Positions 12,459 to 18,370 of a DNA stretch of 32,894 nt are shown here, piece by piece. Below the pieces are notes generated by a model. The model was given only the letters and a program-made list of their open reading frames with translations, did not search any database and was not told the origin of the DNA. The stretch is from a virus. The DNA is taken from positions 1 through 32,894 of IMG/VR virus record IMGVR_UViG_3300003841_000002. One strand, given 5' to 3'. The translations under genes and the position numbers were made by a program. Position 1 is the stretch's first letter, and every line of letters starts with the position of its first letter.

Positions 12459-13100
12459 TTACCTTTGATGTCCTGTTTGGTAAATTGAAATGAATTTCTC
12501 TAAAGCATGAGCTCTGGATGTAACTCCGAGTTTCTCGTATATTTTCCTGAGGTAGTTGTCAACGGTGCGTTTGCTCATAAAGATCGCATCAGCTATTTTT
12601 TCGTGAGTAGCACCATCGACAAGCATGTTCATTATATTTATTTCATCTTTGGTTAAACGTCCTAATTCCATAGTCTTGTCTTGTACTGTTTGAGTTCTTT
12701 TGAATAAAGATGTCGGGATTGCTGTGTGATTATCTAGAACCATAGATATTGTATTTTTTAAAGTTGTTGAACTTGCTTCTTTGCTGAGAATGCCTTCAAC
12801 ACCTATAGTTACAAATGTATTATAGAGTTCAAACATATCAAAACCAGTTAATATAATGATTTTGATTTCAGGAAATTCCGCCTTAATGATCTTGGCCACT
12901 TCAGAGCCGTGCTGATCAGGGAGCAGATAGTCTAGTATGATAAGATCTGGTTTAAATTTCTTCAGCATGGTCATGCCTTGCTGAGCGTTTCTCGCTATGC
13001 CTACAGATACGATTCCTGGTATTTCTTTTATGATACCTTCTGTAGCCATCGAGAATAATGGATGGTCATCTACAATTAAAATTTTTGTTTTGTCTACCAT
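12459..13100 (-). CDS. Orphan NarL/ComA-type response regulator
   Basis: A receiver domain (1-125) with Asp11/Asp12, phospho-acceptor Asp57 (LIILDYLLP), Thr85 and Lys107 (GILSKEAS) is followed by a LuxR-type helix-turn-helix (about 148-208: LTKDEINIMNMLVDGATHEK, then IADAIFMSKRTVDNYLRKIY). All phosphorylation residues are intact. TGFDMFELYNTFVTIGVEG recalls ComA of Bacillus. No histidine kinase gene is visible in the window, so phosphate must come from a host or distant kinase. It may link host quorum state to phage genes, which is notable 3-4 kb from the agr-like operon. Confidence 0.85.
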   Translation of the reverse strand: MVDKTKILIVDDHPLFSMATEGIIKEIPGIVSVGIARNAQQGMTMLKKFKPDLIILDYLLPDQHGSEVAKIIKAEFPEIKIIILTGFDMFELYNTFVTIGVEGILSKEASSTTLKNTISMVLDNHTAIPTSLFKRTQTVQDKTMELGRLTKDEINIMNMLVDGATHEKIADAIFMSKRTVDNYLRKIYEKLGVTSRAHALEKFISIYQTGHQR

Positions 13101-13248
13101 TGGTATGCATTCCCTCGTTTAAGGTTTTATTAACAGACTCTATTTTCTCACTAACTTAGTTTTTCGTCTAGGGCTTGTAAAATGGAATAAAAAAAGGCGC
13201 CCTCAAATGGAGCACTAGTCCTTGCCCAGAAAAGTCAACTTACCATGT

Positions 13249-13572
13249 TTATTTTGAGATTTTTATTGAGTGCCTCCTTGGTGGAACATACATAAAACCC
13301 GAATCGTACCACACTAAGTAATCTCCATCCATTCTTGTTACAATTTCAGCCCCAGTAAATAGCTTGAACTTAATGTAACATTTGAAGAGAAAGCCAATAA
13401 TATCGTTTTTTCGTAGGTTCGTTTTCTTTCGATCGCGCTCCTGTTTCAGATCGGAGCGAGCTTCTAGAAAAGCACGCTTTACTTCTAAAACTTCCTCTGC
13501 GGACAAGTTGCTCATATGAGCACGCATTATATTCCAGTGTTCATCAGAAAAAGGTTTTATATTTCTCTTCAT
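13249..13572 (-). CDS. Hypothetical protein, 107 aa
   Basis: AGGAGCGTAAATC precedes ATG 13572. A helical, highly charged first half (SAEEVLEVKRAFLEARSDLK, ERDRKKTNLRKND) is followed by a hydrophobic stretch (IIGFLFKCYIKFKLF, about 58-72) and a beta-rich basic end (DGDYLVWYDSGFMYVPPRRH). No family is recognised. Its start is 16 bases from the stop of the 40-aa gene upstream. After its end the minus strand has GGCGCC and seven T, a weak possible terminator. Confidence 0.55.
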   Translation of the reverse strand: MKRNIKPFSDEHWNIMRAHMSNLSAEEVLEVKRAFLEARSDLKQERDRKKTNLRKNDIIGFLFKCYIKFKLFTGAEIVTRMDGDYLVWYDSGFMYVPPRRHSIKISK

Positions 13573-13587
13573 GATTTACGCTCCTAT

Positions 13588-13710
13588 TCATTTTGTTTCT
13601 AAATACATCATCAGCATATCGACGATAATATCAAGTTCATTGTCCGTATACTGTTCAAGACGGACGGAAAGCTGCTGTTTAATAAAAATCTTTTTTTCTT
13701 CTCTGCTCAT
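13588..13710 (-). CDS. Small acidic helical protein, 40 aa
   Basis: A 40-aa frame from ATG 13710 to TGA 13588: MSREEKKIFIKQQLSVRLEQ, then YTDNELDIIVDMLMMYLETK. TAGGAG precedes the ATG by about eight bases. The pattern, with an N-terminal basic helix and an acidic helix after YTDNEL, resembles small Bacillus BH0509-like proteins of unknown role. Spacing to the neighbouring gene is operon-like. Confidence 0.55.
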   Translation of the reverse strand: MSREEKKIFIKQQLSVRLEQYTDNELDIIVDMLMMYLETK

Positions 13711-13740
13711 GTACGTACTCCTATCTTTTCAATAAGTTTC

Positions 13741-13792
13741 GAGAAGAGGTCAGGGAAGGTGCGGCCACCTCCCTTAGCTGACCGCTGTTCTC
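13741..13792 (-). other. Long imperfect hairpin upstream of 40-aa gene
   Basis: GAGAA/TTCTC, GGTCA/TGACC, GGGA/TCCC and GGTG/CACC nest around a CGGC loop with small bulges. No T-run follows on either strand. On the minus strand one arm includes AAGGGAGG, so it could hide a ribosome-site-like sequence or serve as an RNA boundary. Confidence 0.5.
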
Positions 13793-13795
13793 AAC

Positions 13796-13996
13796 CTATT
13801 CTCCATATATTTTCTTGACTTCGTCTAGGCTCAAAACTGACTTCGGCTTACCCTCATAGCGCTCTAGGGCTTTCCACCAAACCCAAACCCTCTCCCAACG
13901 GGGCCATCGTAATATTTCCTCAGTCGTCAAGTCCCGGCTTTCCACCTCGGCCAAATACTTTCGGATCGTATTCGCCATGTCCAGGTCAAAGCTCAC
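13796..13996 (-). CDS. Hypothetical protein, 66 aa
   Basis: A 66-aa protein (MSFDLDMANTIRKYLAEVES, then RDLTTEEILRWPRWERVWVW) with an unusually Trp-rich middle (five Trp in about 13 residues, roughly 30-42) and a helical C-terminus (LSLDEVKKIYGE). GAGCTATGAGTGAGC stands before the ATG. No family is recognised. Confidence 0.5.
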   Translation of the reverse strand: MSFDLDMANTIRKYLAEVESRDLTTEEILRWPRWERVWVWWKALERYEGKPKSVLSLDEVKKIYGE

Positions 13997-14042
13997 TCAT
14001 AGCTCACTCCATGTTCCTCTTATTCACTAAGATACTTGGCAA

Positions 14043-15044
14043 TTATTTCTTCCTCAATTCGCGGATATCTGCTTCATATGATTCTTTTTGTGACTTCATT
14101 TCAGCTTCCAGCGTCGATCGTAAAGCGGAAACATACTGCTCATGTGAACTCCGTTGTTCATCAATTTTAGCATATAGTTCACGAATTTCTGCCGTATATC
14201 TTTCGACTTGCTCGGAAGCTTTGTTCTGCAGATTTGCAATCTGATCGGAAGCTTTGCTCTGCAGGTTGGTTTGCAGCGCCATCAGTTCTCTTTCTTTCTG
14301 ATTTTCTGCTTTTTCTATAGCCCGTTCTTTTTCGAGTGTGTATCGTTGCTCTGCGAGTGAGGATTCGTTTTTGTGACGTTCTTCTAACTGGCGAAGTTGT
14401 TCCTCCCGCAGCTCGTCCATCATTTGTAACTCTTCTTCTAATGAACCAATTCGGTCCGATTTTCTATCGGAAATTGAAGTTAACTCGGTAACTTTTATTT
14501 TTAGTGAGTGATTTTCTTCAGAAGCAGCTTTATAATCATTAACAAGGCCTGAGAGGGTATCAACCTTTTGCCTGTATTCTTCAACGAGCAAATTATCTTT
14601 ACGAGATATTTCTTGCAATTGTTCGATTTGTTTACTCTGTGCATCAGACTCTTTGGTCAAGCGATTAGATTCATCGGATTGCTGTTTTAGTTCCTTCTTG
14701 AGTTCCGTTATCTCTTGCTCTTGGTGATAAATTGTTGCAGTGCGATTAGCGAGTGTTTCTTCATGCTGTTGGGAGATTTGTAGTCGCTCTGACGATTCAG
14801 TTTCGATCATACCGAGGAATAATTCAACGCTTCGGCGTGAGTGGTATTCAAGCTCATCCAGCTGCTTTTTGTAGCCGGCGGCCCCGCCTTCTTTGAGGAG
14901 TTGCATTTCGTATAGCGTAGCAATGTGCTCGATGAAGCCTTCTTGTGTAGCTATTCCCGACCCTTCAAATAACTTTTCAAGTTTTTCCTTCGTCTCTGGG
15001 CTAACCTTATAAGCTTTTGTTATTTTTGAAGCTTCGCTCGACAT
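14043..15044 (-). CDS. KfrA-like long coiled-coil protein, 333 aa
   Basis: A short N-terminal domain (about 8-60: KAYKVSPETKEKLEKLF, GIATQEGFIEHIATLYEMQL) looks like a DNA-binding or multimerising segment. From about 100 to 333 it is almost unbroken coiled coil rich in Glu, Gln, Lys and Ser, with a local repeat (LQSKASDQIANLQNKASEQV). GGGAGGAAAACATCC precedes the ATG. The plan matches KfrA-type plasmid accessory proteins, which bind an operator upstream of their own gene and help partition. A pair of GGTTAACC palindromes lies just upstream. A structural phage role cannot be excluded. Confidence 0.6.
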   Translation of the reverse strand: MSSEASKITKAYKVSPETKEKLEKLFEGSGIATQEGFIEHIATLYEMQLLKEGGAAGYKKQLDELEYHSRRSVELFLGMIETESSERLQISQQHEETLANRTATIYHQEQEITELKKELKQQSDESNRLTKESDAQSKQIEQLQEISRKDNLLVEEYRQKVDTLSGLVNDYKAASEENHSLKIKVTELTSISDRKSDRIGSLEEELQMMDELREEQLRQLEERHKNESSLAEQRYTLEKERAIEKAENQKERELMALQTNLQSKASDQIANLQNKASEQVERYTAEIRELYAKIDEQRSSHEQYVSALRSTLEAEMKSQKESYEADIRELRKK

Positions 15045-15094
15045 GGATGTTTTCCTCCCGAATGTTAAAAGTAAACTTATAAACCTGATAATAT

Positions 15095-15128
15095 CAAAGG
15101 TTAACCGAGTTTACTAGGTTAACCTTTG
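15095..15128. promoter_or_regulatory. Paired GGTTAACC palindromes upstream of coiled-coil gene
   Basis: CAAAGGTTAACC (15095-15106) and GGTTAACCTTTG (15117-15128) are exact inverted repeats, and each arm itself contains the palindrome GGTTAACC (centres 18 bases apart). GTAAACT (15071) and AGTTTAC (15108) form another inverted pair. No T-run follows, so an operator for the coiled-coil protein is more likely than a terminator. Confidence 0.6.
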
Positions 15129-15135
15129 TGTGAAT

Positions 15136-15288
15136 TCACTTAACGCATTTATAAAGCTTGGGTACGTAACGCCCCATTTCGACTACGCGACGTTTACGCC
15201 CGAAAGTAATATCAACTACCTTTACTATAGTTGAAATTATCAATGTAATGATTAATGCGAAGATAAAACATCCAAACAGCAGCGTCAT
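15136..15288 (-). CDS. Small single-span membrane peptide, 50 aa
   Basis: The start is ATG 15288, with GGGGAGAG six to eight bases upstream; the longer frame to 15342 lacks a ribosome site. One strong membrane segment (MTLLFGCFIFALIITLIIST, to about 24) is followed by a basic tail (GRKRRVVEMGRYVPKLYKC). This plan is shared with type I toxins and small phage membrane proteins. A plus-strand RNA gene appears opposite its leader (15311-15388), which would fit antisense control. The function remains open. Confidence 0.55.
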   Translation of the reverse strand: MTLLFGCFIFALIITLIISTIVKVVDITFGRKRRVVEMGRYVPKLYKCVK

Positions 15289-15310
15289 AATGCTTCTCTC
15301 CCCGTGAATG

Positions 15311-15388
15311 TGATATGATAGGGAGGAAGAGGCGACCGGCAAGTTTTCTCTTCCTCAGAGCCGACCTGTTAGAGCAGGGCGGTTTTTT
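15311..15388 (+). ncRNA. Possible short antisense RNA with terminator
   Basis: TGATATGAT (15311-15319) is an extended -10 element on the plus strand. About 65 bases on, CCGACCTG (15361-15368) pairs with CAGGGCGG (15375-15382, one mismatch), followed by six T. All flanking genes are on the minus strand, so the terminator serves no visible gene. The RNA would be antisense to the leader of the 50-aa membrane peptide. Confidence 0.5.
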
Positions 15389-15389
15389 A

Positions 15390-15596
15390 TTATTCATCTT
15401 CTTTTTTTCCTCTCCAGTTTTTCGGGTGGTCGGGTTGCCGCGGATTAGGTTGATTCTTATCCAATATCCATGTTTTCCCGATTTGAATGGCTTTTACTTT
15501 TCCTTCCCGGCAAAGATGCTTCACCGAATCTGGATTCGAGTATCCCCAAACCTTTGCAGCTTCTTCGGTGCCCATGATGTGGTCCAGAGGGTTCAT
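15390..15596 (-). CDS. Excisionase-like small HTH protein, 68 aa
   Basis: MGTEEAAKVWGYSNPDSVKH, LCREGKVKAIQIGKTWIL and NQPNPRQPDH match the small winged-helix (HTH_17, AlpA/excisionase-like) pattern found in many phage and plasmid DNA-binding proteins. ATG 15596 is chosen since it starts two bases after the stop of the 31-aa gene, allowing coupled translation; an in-frame ATG lies at 15575. With no integrase in the window its role may be regulatory, not excision. Confidence 0.65.
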   Translation of the reverse strand: MNPLDHIMGTEEAAKVWGYSNPDSVKHLCREGKVKAIQIGKTWILDKNQPNPRQPDHPKNWRGKKEDE

Positions 15597-15598
15597 TT

Positions 15599-15694
15599 CT
15601 ATTTCCGCCGAGCTCTGAGTAAGTAAAGCGTGTACGAACATATTCCGAGTGTGGCGACTATCAGAATAAAGTTTATGATCGTTAACGTTAGCAT
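15599..15694 (-). CDS. Tiny membrane peptide, 31 aa
   Basis: AAAGGAGGAAA precedes ATG 15694 with good spacing. The 31-aa product is one membrane span (MLTLTIINFILIVATLGICS) and a short basic end (LLRARRK). The stop is two bases before the start of the HTH gene. It may act by itself or only as a coupling leader. Confidence 0.5.
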   Translation of the reverse strand: MLTLTIINFILIVATLGICSYTLYLLRARRK

Positions 15695-15728
15695 GGCGGG
15701 TTTCCTCCTTTCGTCCCTGTCATAATCG

Positions 15729-15737
15729 TGCTATAAT
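15729..15737 (+). promoter_or_regulatory. Extended -10 promoter of antisense RNA
   Basis: TGCTATAAT on the plus strand is an extended -10 (TG, one base, TATAAT). No strong -35 is seen. It points into the region overlapping the toxin 3' end. Confidence 0.55.
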
Positions 15738-15743
15738 TTGGTT

Positions 15744-15857
15744 AGAATGTTAGGAAGGAAGGGGATGTTGCATCATCCCACTTCCTGAAGGTTTTATAGC
15801 CTTCGATTGCTTCTGGAGCGCCTCAACCGATACGATCGGTTGGGGCTTTTACTTTTT
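15744..15857 (+). ncRNA. Antitoxin RNA candidate, antisense to toxin 3' end
   Basis: Transcription from the promoter at 15729-15737 would run to the terminator at 15820-15850: GCCTCAACCGA (15820-15830) pairs with TCGGTTGGGGC (15836-15846), followed by TTTTACTTTTT. The RNA of about 110 bases overlaps the last 60 or so bases of the toxin gene on the other strand. This 3'-overlap is the layout of Bacillus yonT/as-yonT and bsrG/SR4. Confidence 0.6.
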
Positions 15858-15973
15858 CTTTGACGTGTGAGTGTGTTTCTTTTCTCACTGTTTATCCGTG
15901 CTGTTTTCAGATTAATGATCGCTGTCACTAGCTGAATGAGCAGGATACCTGTTGTCATTAGAAGAGTCTCCAT
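15794..15973 (-). CDS. YonT-like type I toxin, 59 aa
   Basis: ATG 15973 follows GGAGGTGATGCA at ideal spacing. An N-terminal membrane span (METLLMTTGILLIQLVTAII) is followed by a tail rich in Arg, Lys and Ser (NTLTRQRKSKSPNRSYRLRR), ending SRSNRRL. Length, plan and tail match YonT of prophage SPbeta, a membrane toxin silenced by a convergent antisense RNA. Here a plus-strand promoter and terminator supply such an RNA. Type I systems of this kind stabilise prophages and plasmids. The identification is by pattern. Confidence 0.65.
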   Translation of the reverse strand: METLLMTTGILLIQLVTAIINLKTARINSEKRNTLTRQRKSKSPNRSYRLRRSRSNRRL

Positions 15974-15996
15974 TGCATCACCTCCTAACATTTATA

Positions 15997-16025
15997 ATTA
16001 TATCATGTCCGATATCGGATATCAA
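15997..16025 (-). promoter_or_regulatory. Toxin promoter with operator palindrome in spacer
   Basis: On the minus strand TTGATA (16025-16020), a 17-base spacer and TATAAT (16002-15997) form a near-consensus promoter. The spacer includes the perfect palindrome TCCGATATCGGA (16008-16019), so a regulator could block RNA polymerase here. Confidence 0.75.
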
Positions 16026-16260
16026 GTAATATTTTTCATTTTAAGAGTGTAATAGGAATATTTATATTAAAATGGATTGTGGTAGTAAAACGGAGGAAAA
16101 TCGAGAAAGAACGAGATCGTAAATTTCCGTTTTAGAGTTAATTTCTCATTGTTCCACGGAAGCCAAATCACCGCACAAGGGCGAATTTGGTGAAATTTGG
16201 AGATCGAATGGCTGGACTTTTGTATAAAATCCAGAGTTTTGTACATATGTACTCATGTTC
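16026..16260. other. Gene-free stretch with an inverted repeat
   Basis: Between the toxin promoter and the next plus-strand promoter there is no convincing gene. AAAACGGA (16087-16094) and TCCGTTTT (16126-16133) form an inverted repeat with further AAAT/ATTT pairing. GTACATATGTAC (16241-16252) matches a palindrome in the par repeat arrays. Confidence 0.5.
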
Positions 16261-16263
16261 GCC

Positions 16264-16293
16264 TTGATCGACAAGCTATTGATGGACTATAAT
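16264..16293 (+). promoter_or_regulatory. Promoter for 16338-16969 genes
   Basis: TTGATC (16264-16269), 18 bases, TATAAT (16288-16293), about 45 bases before ATG 16338. The par-like palindrome GTACATATGTAC ends 11 bases upstream of the -35. Confidence 0.6.
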
Positions 16294-16337
16294 GGGGAAT
16301 GTATGTTCGTGAAAAGAGCGTTGGAGGGGTAAACACG

Positions 16338-16736
16338 ATGACATCAGTCGCACCTACAGAAGTTGAATCGTTCCTGATCCGCGAATCTGTCATGCTGCCG
16401 CATTTAATACAGATGCTAAATAATAACATTGAAAATAAATTAAAAAAAGAAGGACTTGGGAAGCCGCTGCAGGAGTTCTACATTGGACTTACTAAGGCGA
16501 TGATTTTGAAAATTGATGATGATCTAGCCACAGTCAGAAAAACTCTGCGAGAACTTGGAATAAAGGTTTGGGAAGAAAAAGAGAAGGCAGACAGCGCATC
16601 GATTTATTATCGCTATGTATGCCGAGGATACGAGCATGAGCTGGCGATAATAAGGAAACAAGGAAGGGCTGAATTGAAGGAGAAACTAGGCAAGTATGCA
16701 AGCAAGATGGAAGCGCAAATGAAGTTGAGTAATTAA
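16338..16736 (+). CDS. Hypothetical helical protein, 132 aa
   Basis: The start at ATG 16338 is supported by GGAGGGG; the longer frame to 16299 has none. The protein is helical, with NNIENKLKKEGLGKPLQEFY and DDDLATVRKTLRELGIKVWE, a YYRYVCRGYEHE patch and a basic C-terminal helix. This pattern is common in small Bacillus and Paenibacillus plasmid/phage genes of unknown function. Its stop overlaps the next start (TAATG). Confidence 0.6.
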   Translation: MTSVAPTEVESFLIRESVMLPHLIQMLNNNIENKLKKEGLGKPLQEFYIGLTKAMILKIDDDLATVRKTLRELGIKVWEEKEKADSASIYYRYVCRGYEHELAIIRKQGRAELKEKLGKYASKMEAQMKLSN

Positions 16737-16969
16737 TGAGACGAAGTAACGTGGACATCTCTAAATTGCCCGATTTTACTTCTTATCAAGAGGCTGTGGA
16801 ATATTTCACTCGTTTTGGAAAGCTGACTTATTTTGGCGTTAAAATGTCTAGCCCGCCTTATTATGTTTACAGTTATCGGAGAAATAATGGGGTTGACTAT
16901 TATGTTGATATTTATCAGAATGGAACTGTAGTTGTTATAGATCGATGGAAATATATCAATGAAAATTAA
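16736..16969 (+). CDS. Hypothetical Tyr-rich protein, 77 aa
   Basis: A compact alpha/beta protein: LPDFTSYQEAVEYFTRFGKL, then beta strands PYYVYSYRRNNGVDYYVDIY and GTVVVIDRWKYINE. Translation is probably coupled to the gene before it (TAATG). No family name is recognised. It is the last plus-strand gene before the late operon. Confidence 0.6.
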   Translation: MRRSNVDISKLPDFTSYQEAVEYFTRFGKLTYFGVKMSSPPYYVYSYRRNNGVDYYVDIYQNGTVVVIDRWKYINEN

Positions 16970-16971
16970 AC

Positions 16972-17018
16972 AAGCCCCTCATCCAGCCCGATTCAGGGCT
17001 AGTGAGGGGCTTTCCTTT
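16972..17018. terminator. Strong bidirectional terminator
   Basis: AGCCCCTCA (16973-16981) pairs with TGAGGGGCT (17003-17011), with AGCCC/GGGCT inside and T-rich sequence on the plus side. It separates the convergent small genes and the lysis genes. Confidence 0.85.
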
Positions 17019-17020
17019 TA

Positions 17021-17800
17021 CTAGAACAGTCCTTTGCGATGGAACACAGTAAGCACTCTGTAAAAATCATAGCTACCGCCATCCGGCGAATCAATTAGCT
17101 CTGAGCTTAGGGCTGCTTTTACTGCGTCATTTGCCCAATCTGGCACAGGCATGCTAGCTTTGGATTTGAGATTGTTAATCTCTTCTACATGAGCCTCTGC
17201 TGTGTTTAGCAGGGTCTGATACTGCTCTTGCAAATCCTTAATCTGTGTTTCCAGTTGCTCGACCTGTTCTTTTAACATTTCATCATCCTCCTGATTTTGG
17301 CTAATCCATTTCTCGTAAAGTGAAGTCCGATCTTGTAACCCGTTATACCCGCCGTTAACTCGTTTTGTGACTTGTTCGACAGTCGCTCCATTGTCGATAA
17401 GATCGTTCATGCCGGCGTTTTTCCACCAAAAGCCGGCGCTGCTCCAAGGATACTTTTCAGCAACGTAATCGACACCCTGCATAACTGCCTGATCACCTAT
17501 GAAGTTTGCAAAGTGCTGATAATTGTTACGACCGGTTAACTGTATGTAGCCAGCGCCTTTATATCTCTTTCCATCGCCCGAAGAGGTATTGCCGAGATCG
17601 GCGCGGCCTTCATAAGCCGCACCACTGGCAAGCTCTTGAGTATATAATCCAAGAGCAGATTCATGACCGCATTGGCTCATAAAATGGGCTAAGCGGTCAG
17701 CTGTTGTAATATCAAACTTTGTTAACGTGCTGTTCAAGTCGAGCAGCATATCATCGTTAACATGTTTCCATCCATAAGCCAATAATGTTTGTTTGTCCAT
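17021..17800 (-). CDS. Endolysin, GH19 chitinase/lysozyme type
   Basis: The GH19 core (about 1-168) holds [20 protein letters not shown] with Glu47 and Glu56 as likely catalytic residues, then [20 protein letters not shown] and [16 protein letters not shown] coiled-coil linker (about 171-212) follows, then a C-terminal domain ([40 protein letters not shown]) of the kind found at the end of many Bacillus-group phage lysins, probably for wall binding. It cuts peptidoglycan glycan strands at lysis. It lies just after the holin and before the terminator. Confidence 0.88.
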   Translation of the reverse strand: MDKQTLLAYGWKHVNDDMLLDLNSTLTKFDITTADRLAHFMSQCGHESALGLYTQELASGAAYEGRADLGNTSSGDGKRYKGAGYIQLTGRNNYQHFANFIGDQAVMQGVDYVAEKYPWSSAGFWWKNAGMNDLIDNGATVEQVTKRVNGGYNGLQDRTSLYEKWISQNQEDDEMLKEQVEQLETQIKDLQEQYQTLLNTAEAHVEEINNLKSKASMPVPDWANDAVKAALSSELIDSPDGGSYDFYRVLTVFHRKGLF

Positions 17801-17819
17801 TCAGAAGCGAACCTCCCCT

Positions 17820-18278
17820 TTACTTGCTACTTTCTCCCTTTTTCTTAAGCTGCTCTAATGCACTTTGAATAGCTGGAGGCCATGGTACGCCGAGAACCCC
17901 GAAATTTTCGACCAACGAAAGTCCTTCTCGACCGGCATAAAAATAAATTGCTAGTGTTCTGAAGATAGGGGCTTGTCCACCGATTAGTAAATCCAGCTGA
18001 GCAGCTAGGTAAACTACCAGCATGACGATTCCTTTTCTGATTCCCCCCCAAAACATTACATCACTATTCAGGTTTTTGTTTTTCACGGCACCAAGCAAAC
18101 CAGTGAAATAATCGGCGACCATCAGGCCAATGAGTAAACGGATGGAATTATCCCATCCGCCTAGTCCTGTGACGATGAACGTGCCGGCGGCGGCTATGAT
18201 TCCTGAGAACCCGAATTCTTTCCCGTTCGCTCCTGCAGCTGCAGTAAGGATATGAGAAACTAGAAGTTTTGCGGACAT
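17820..18278 (-). CDS. Holin (phage holin 4 family)
   Basis: Three or four hydrophobic segments (about 24-41, 45-64, 82-100, 106-116) and the family marks VADYFTGLLGAVKNKNLNS, GGIRKG and GLSLVENFGVLGVPWPP identify the Cph1-type holin family (toxin secretion/phage lysis holin). At 152 aa it is typical. It makes the membrane lesion that lets the endolysin reach the wall. It has its own AAGAAGGAAA ribosome site after the fibre terminator. Confidence 0.88.
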   Translation of the reverse strand: MSAKLLVSHILTAAAGANGKEFGFSGIIAAAGTFIVTGLGGWDNSIRLLIGLMVADYFTGLLGAVKNKNLNSDVMFWGGIRKGIVMLVVYLAAQLDLLIGGQAPIFRTLAIYFYAGREGLSLVENFGVLGVPWPPAIQSALEQLKKKGESSK

Positions 18279-18307
18279 TGGTTTCCTTCTTTCCGCCCTT
18301 AATGGGC

Positions 18308-18338
18308 ATAAAAATAGCCCCGTAAGGTAACGGGGCTT
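18308..18338 (-). terminator. Terminator after large fibre gene
   Basis: On the minus strand AGCCCCGT and ACGGGGCT pair around TACCTT (18316-18337), followed by ATTTTTA. It lies between the fibre and holin genes, so lysis genes need readthrough or a separate promoter. Confidence 0.75.
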
Positions 18339-18370
18339 GCTGAATAGTTTATGTTATTGTTAGTGGATAG

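Noticed and set aside
15361-15388. Terminator for a minus-strand gene
   Set aside because: The T-run is on the plus strand only, so it cannot end the minus-strand genes around it.
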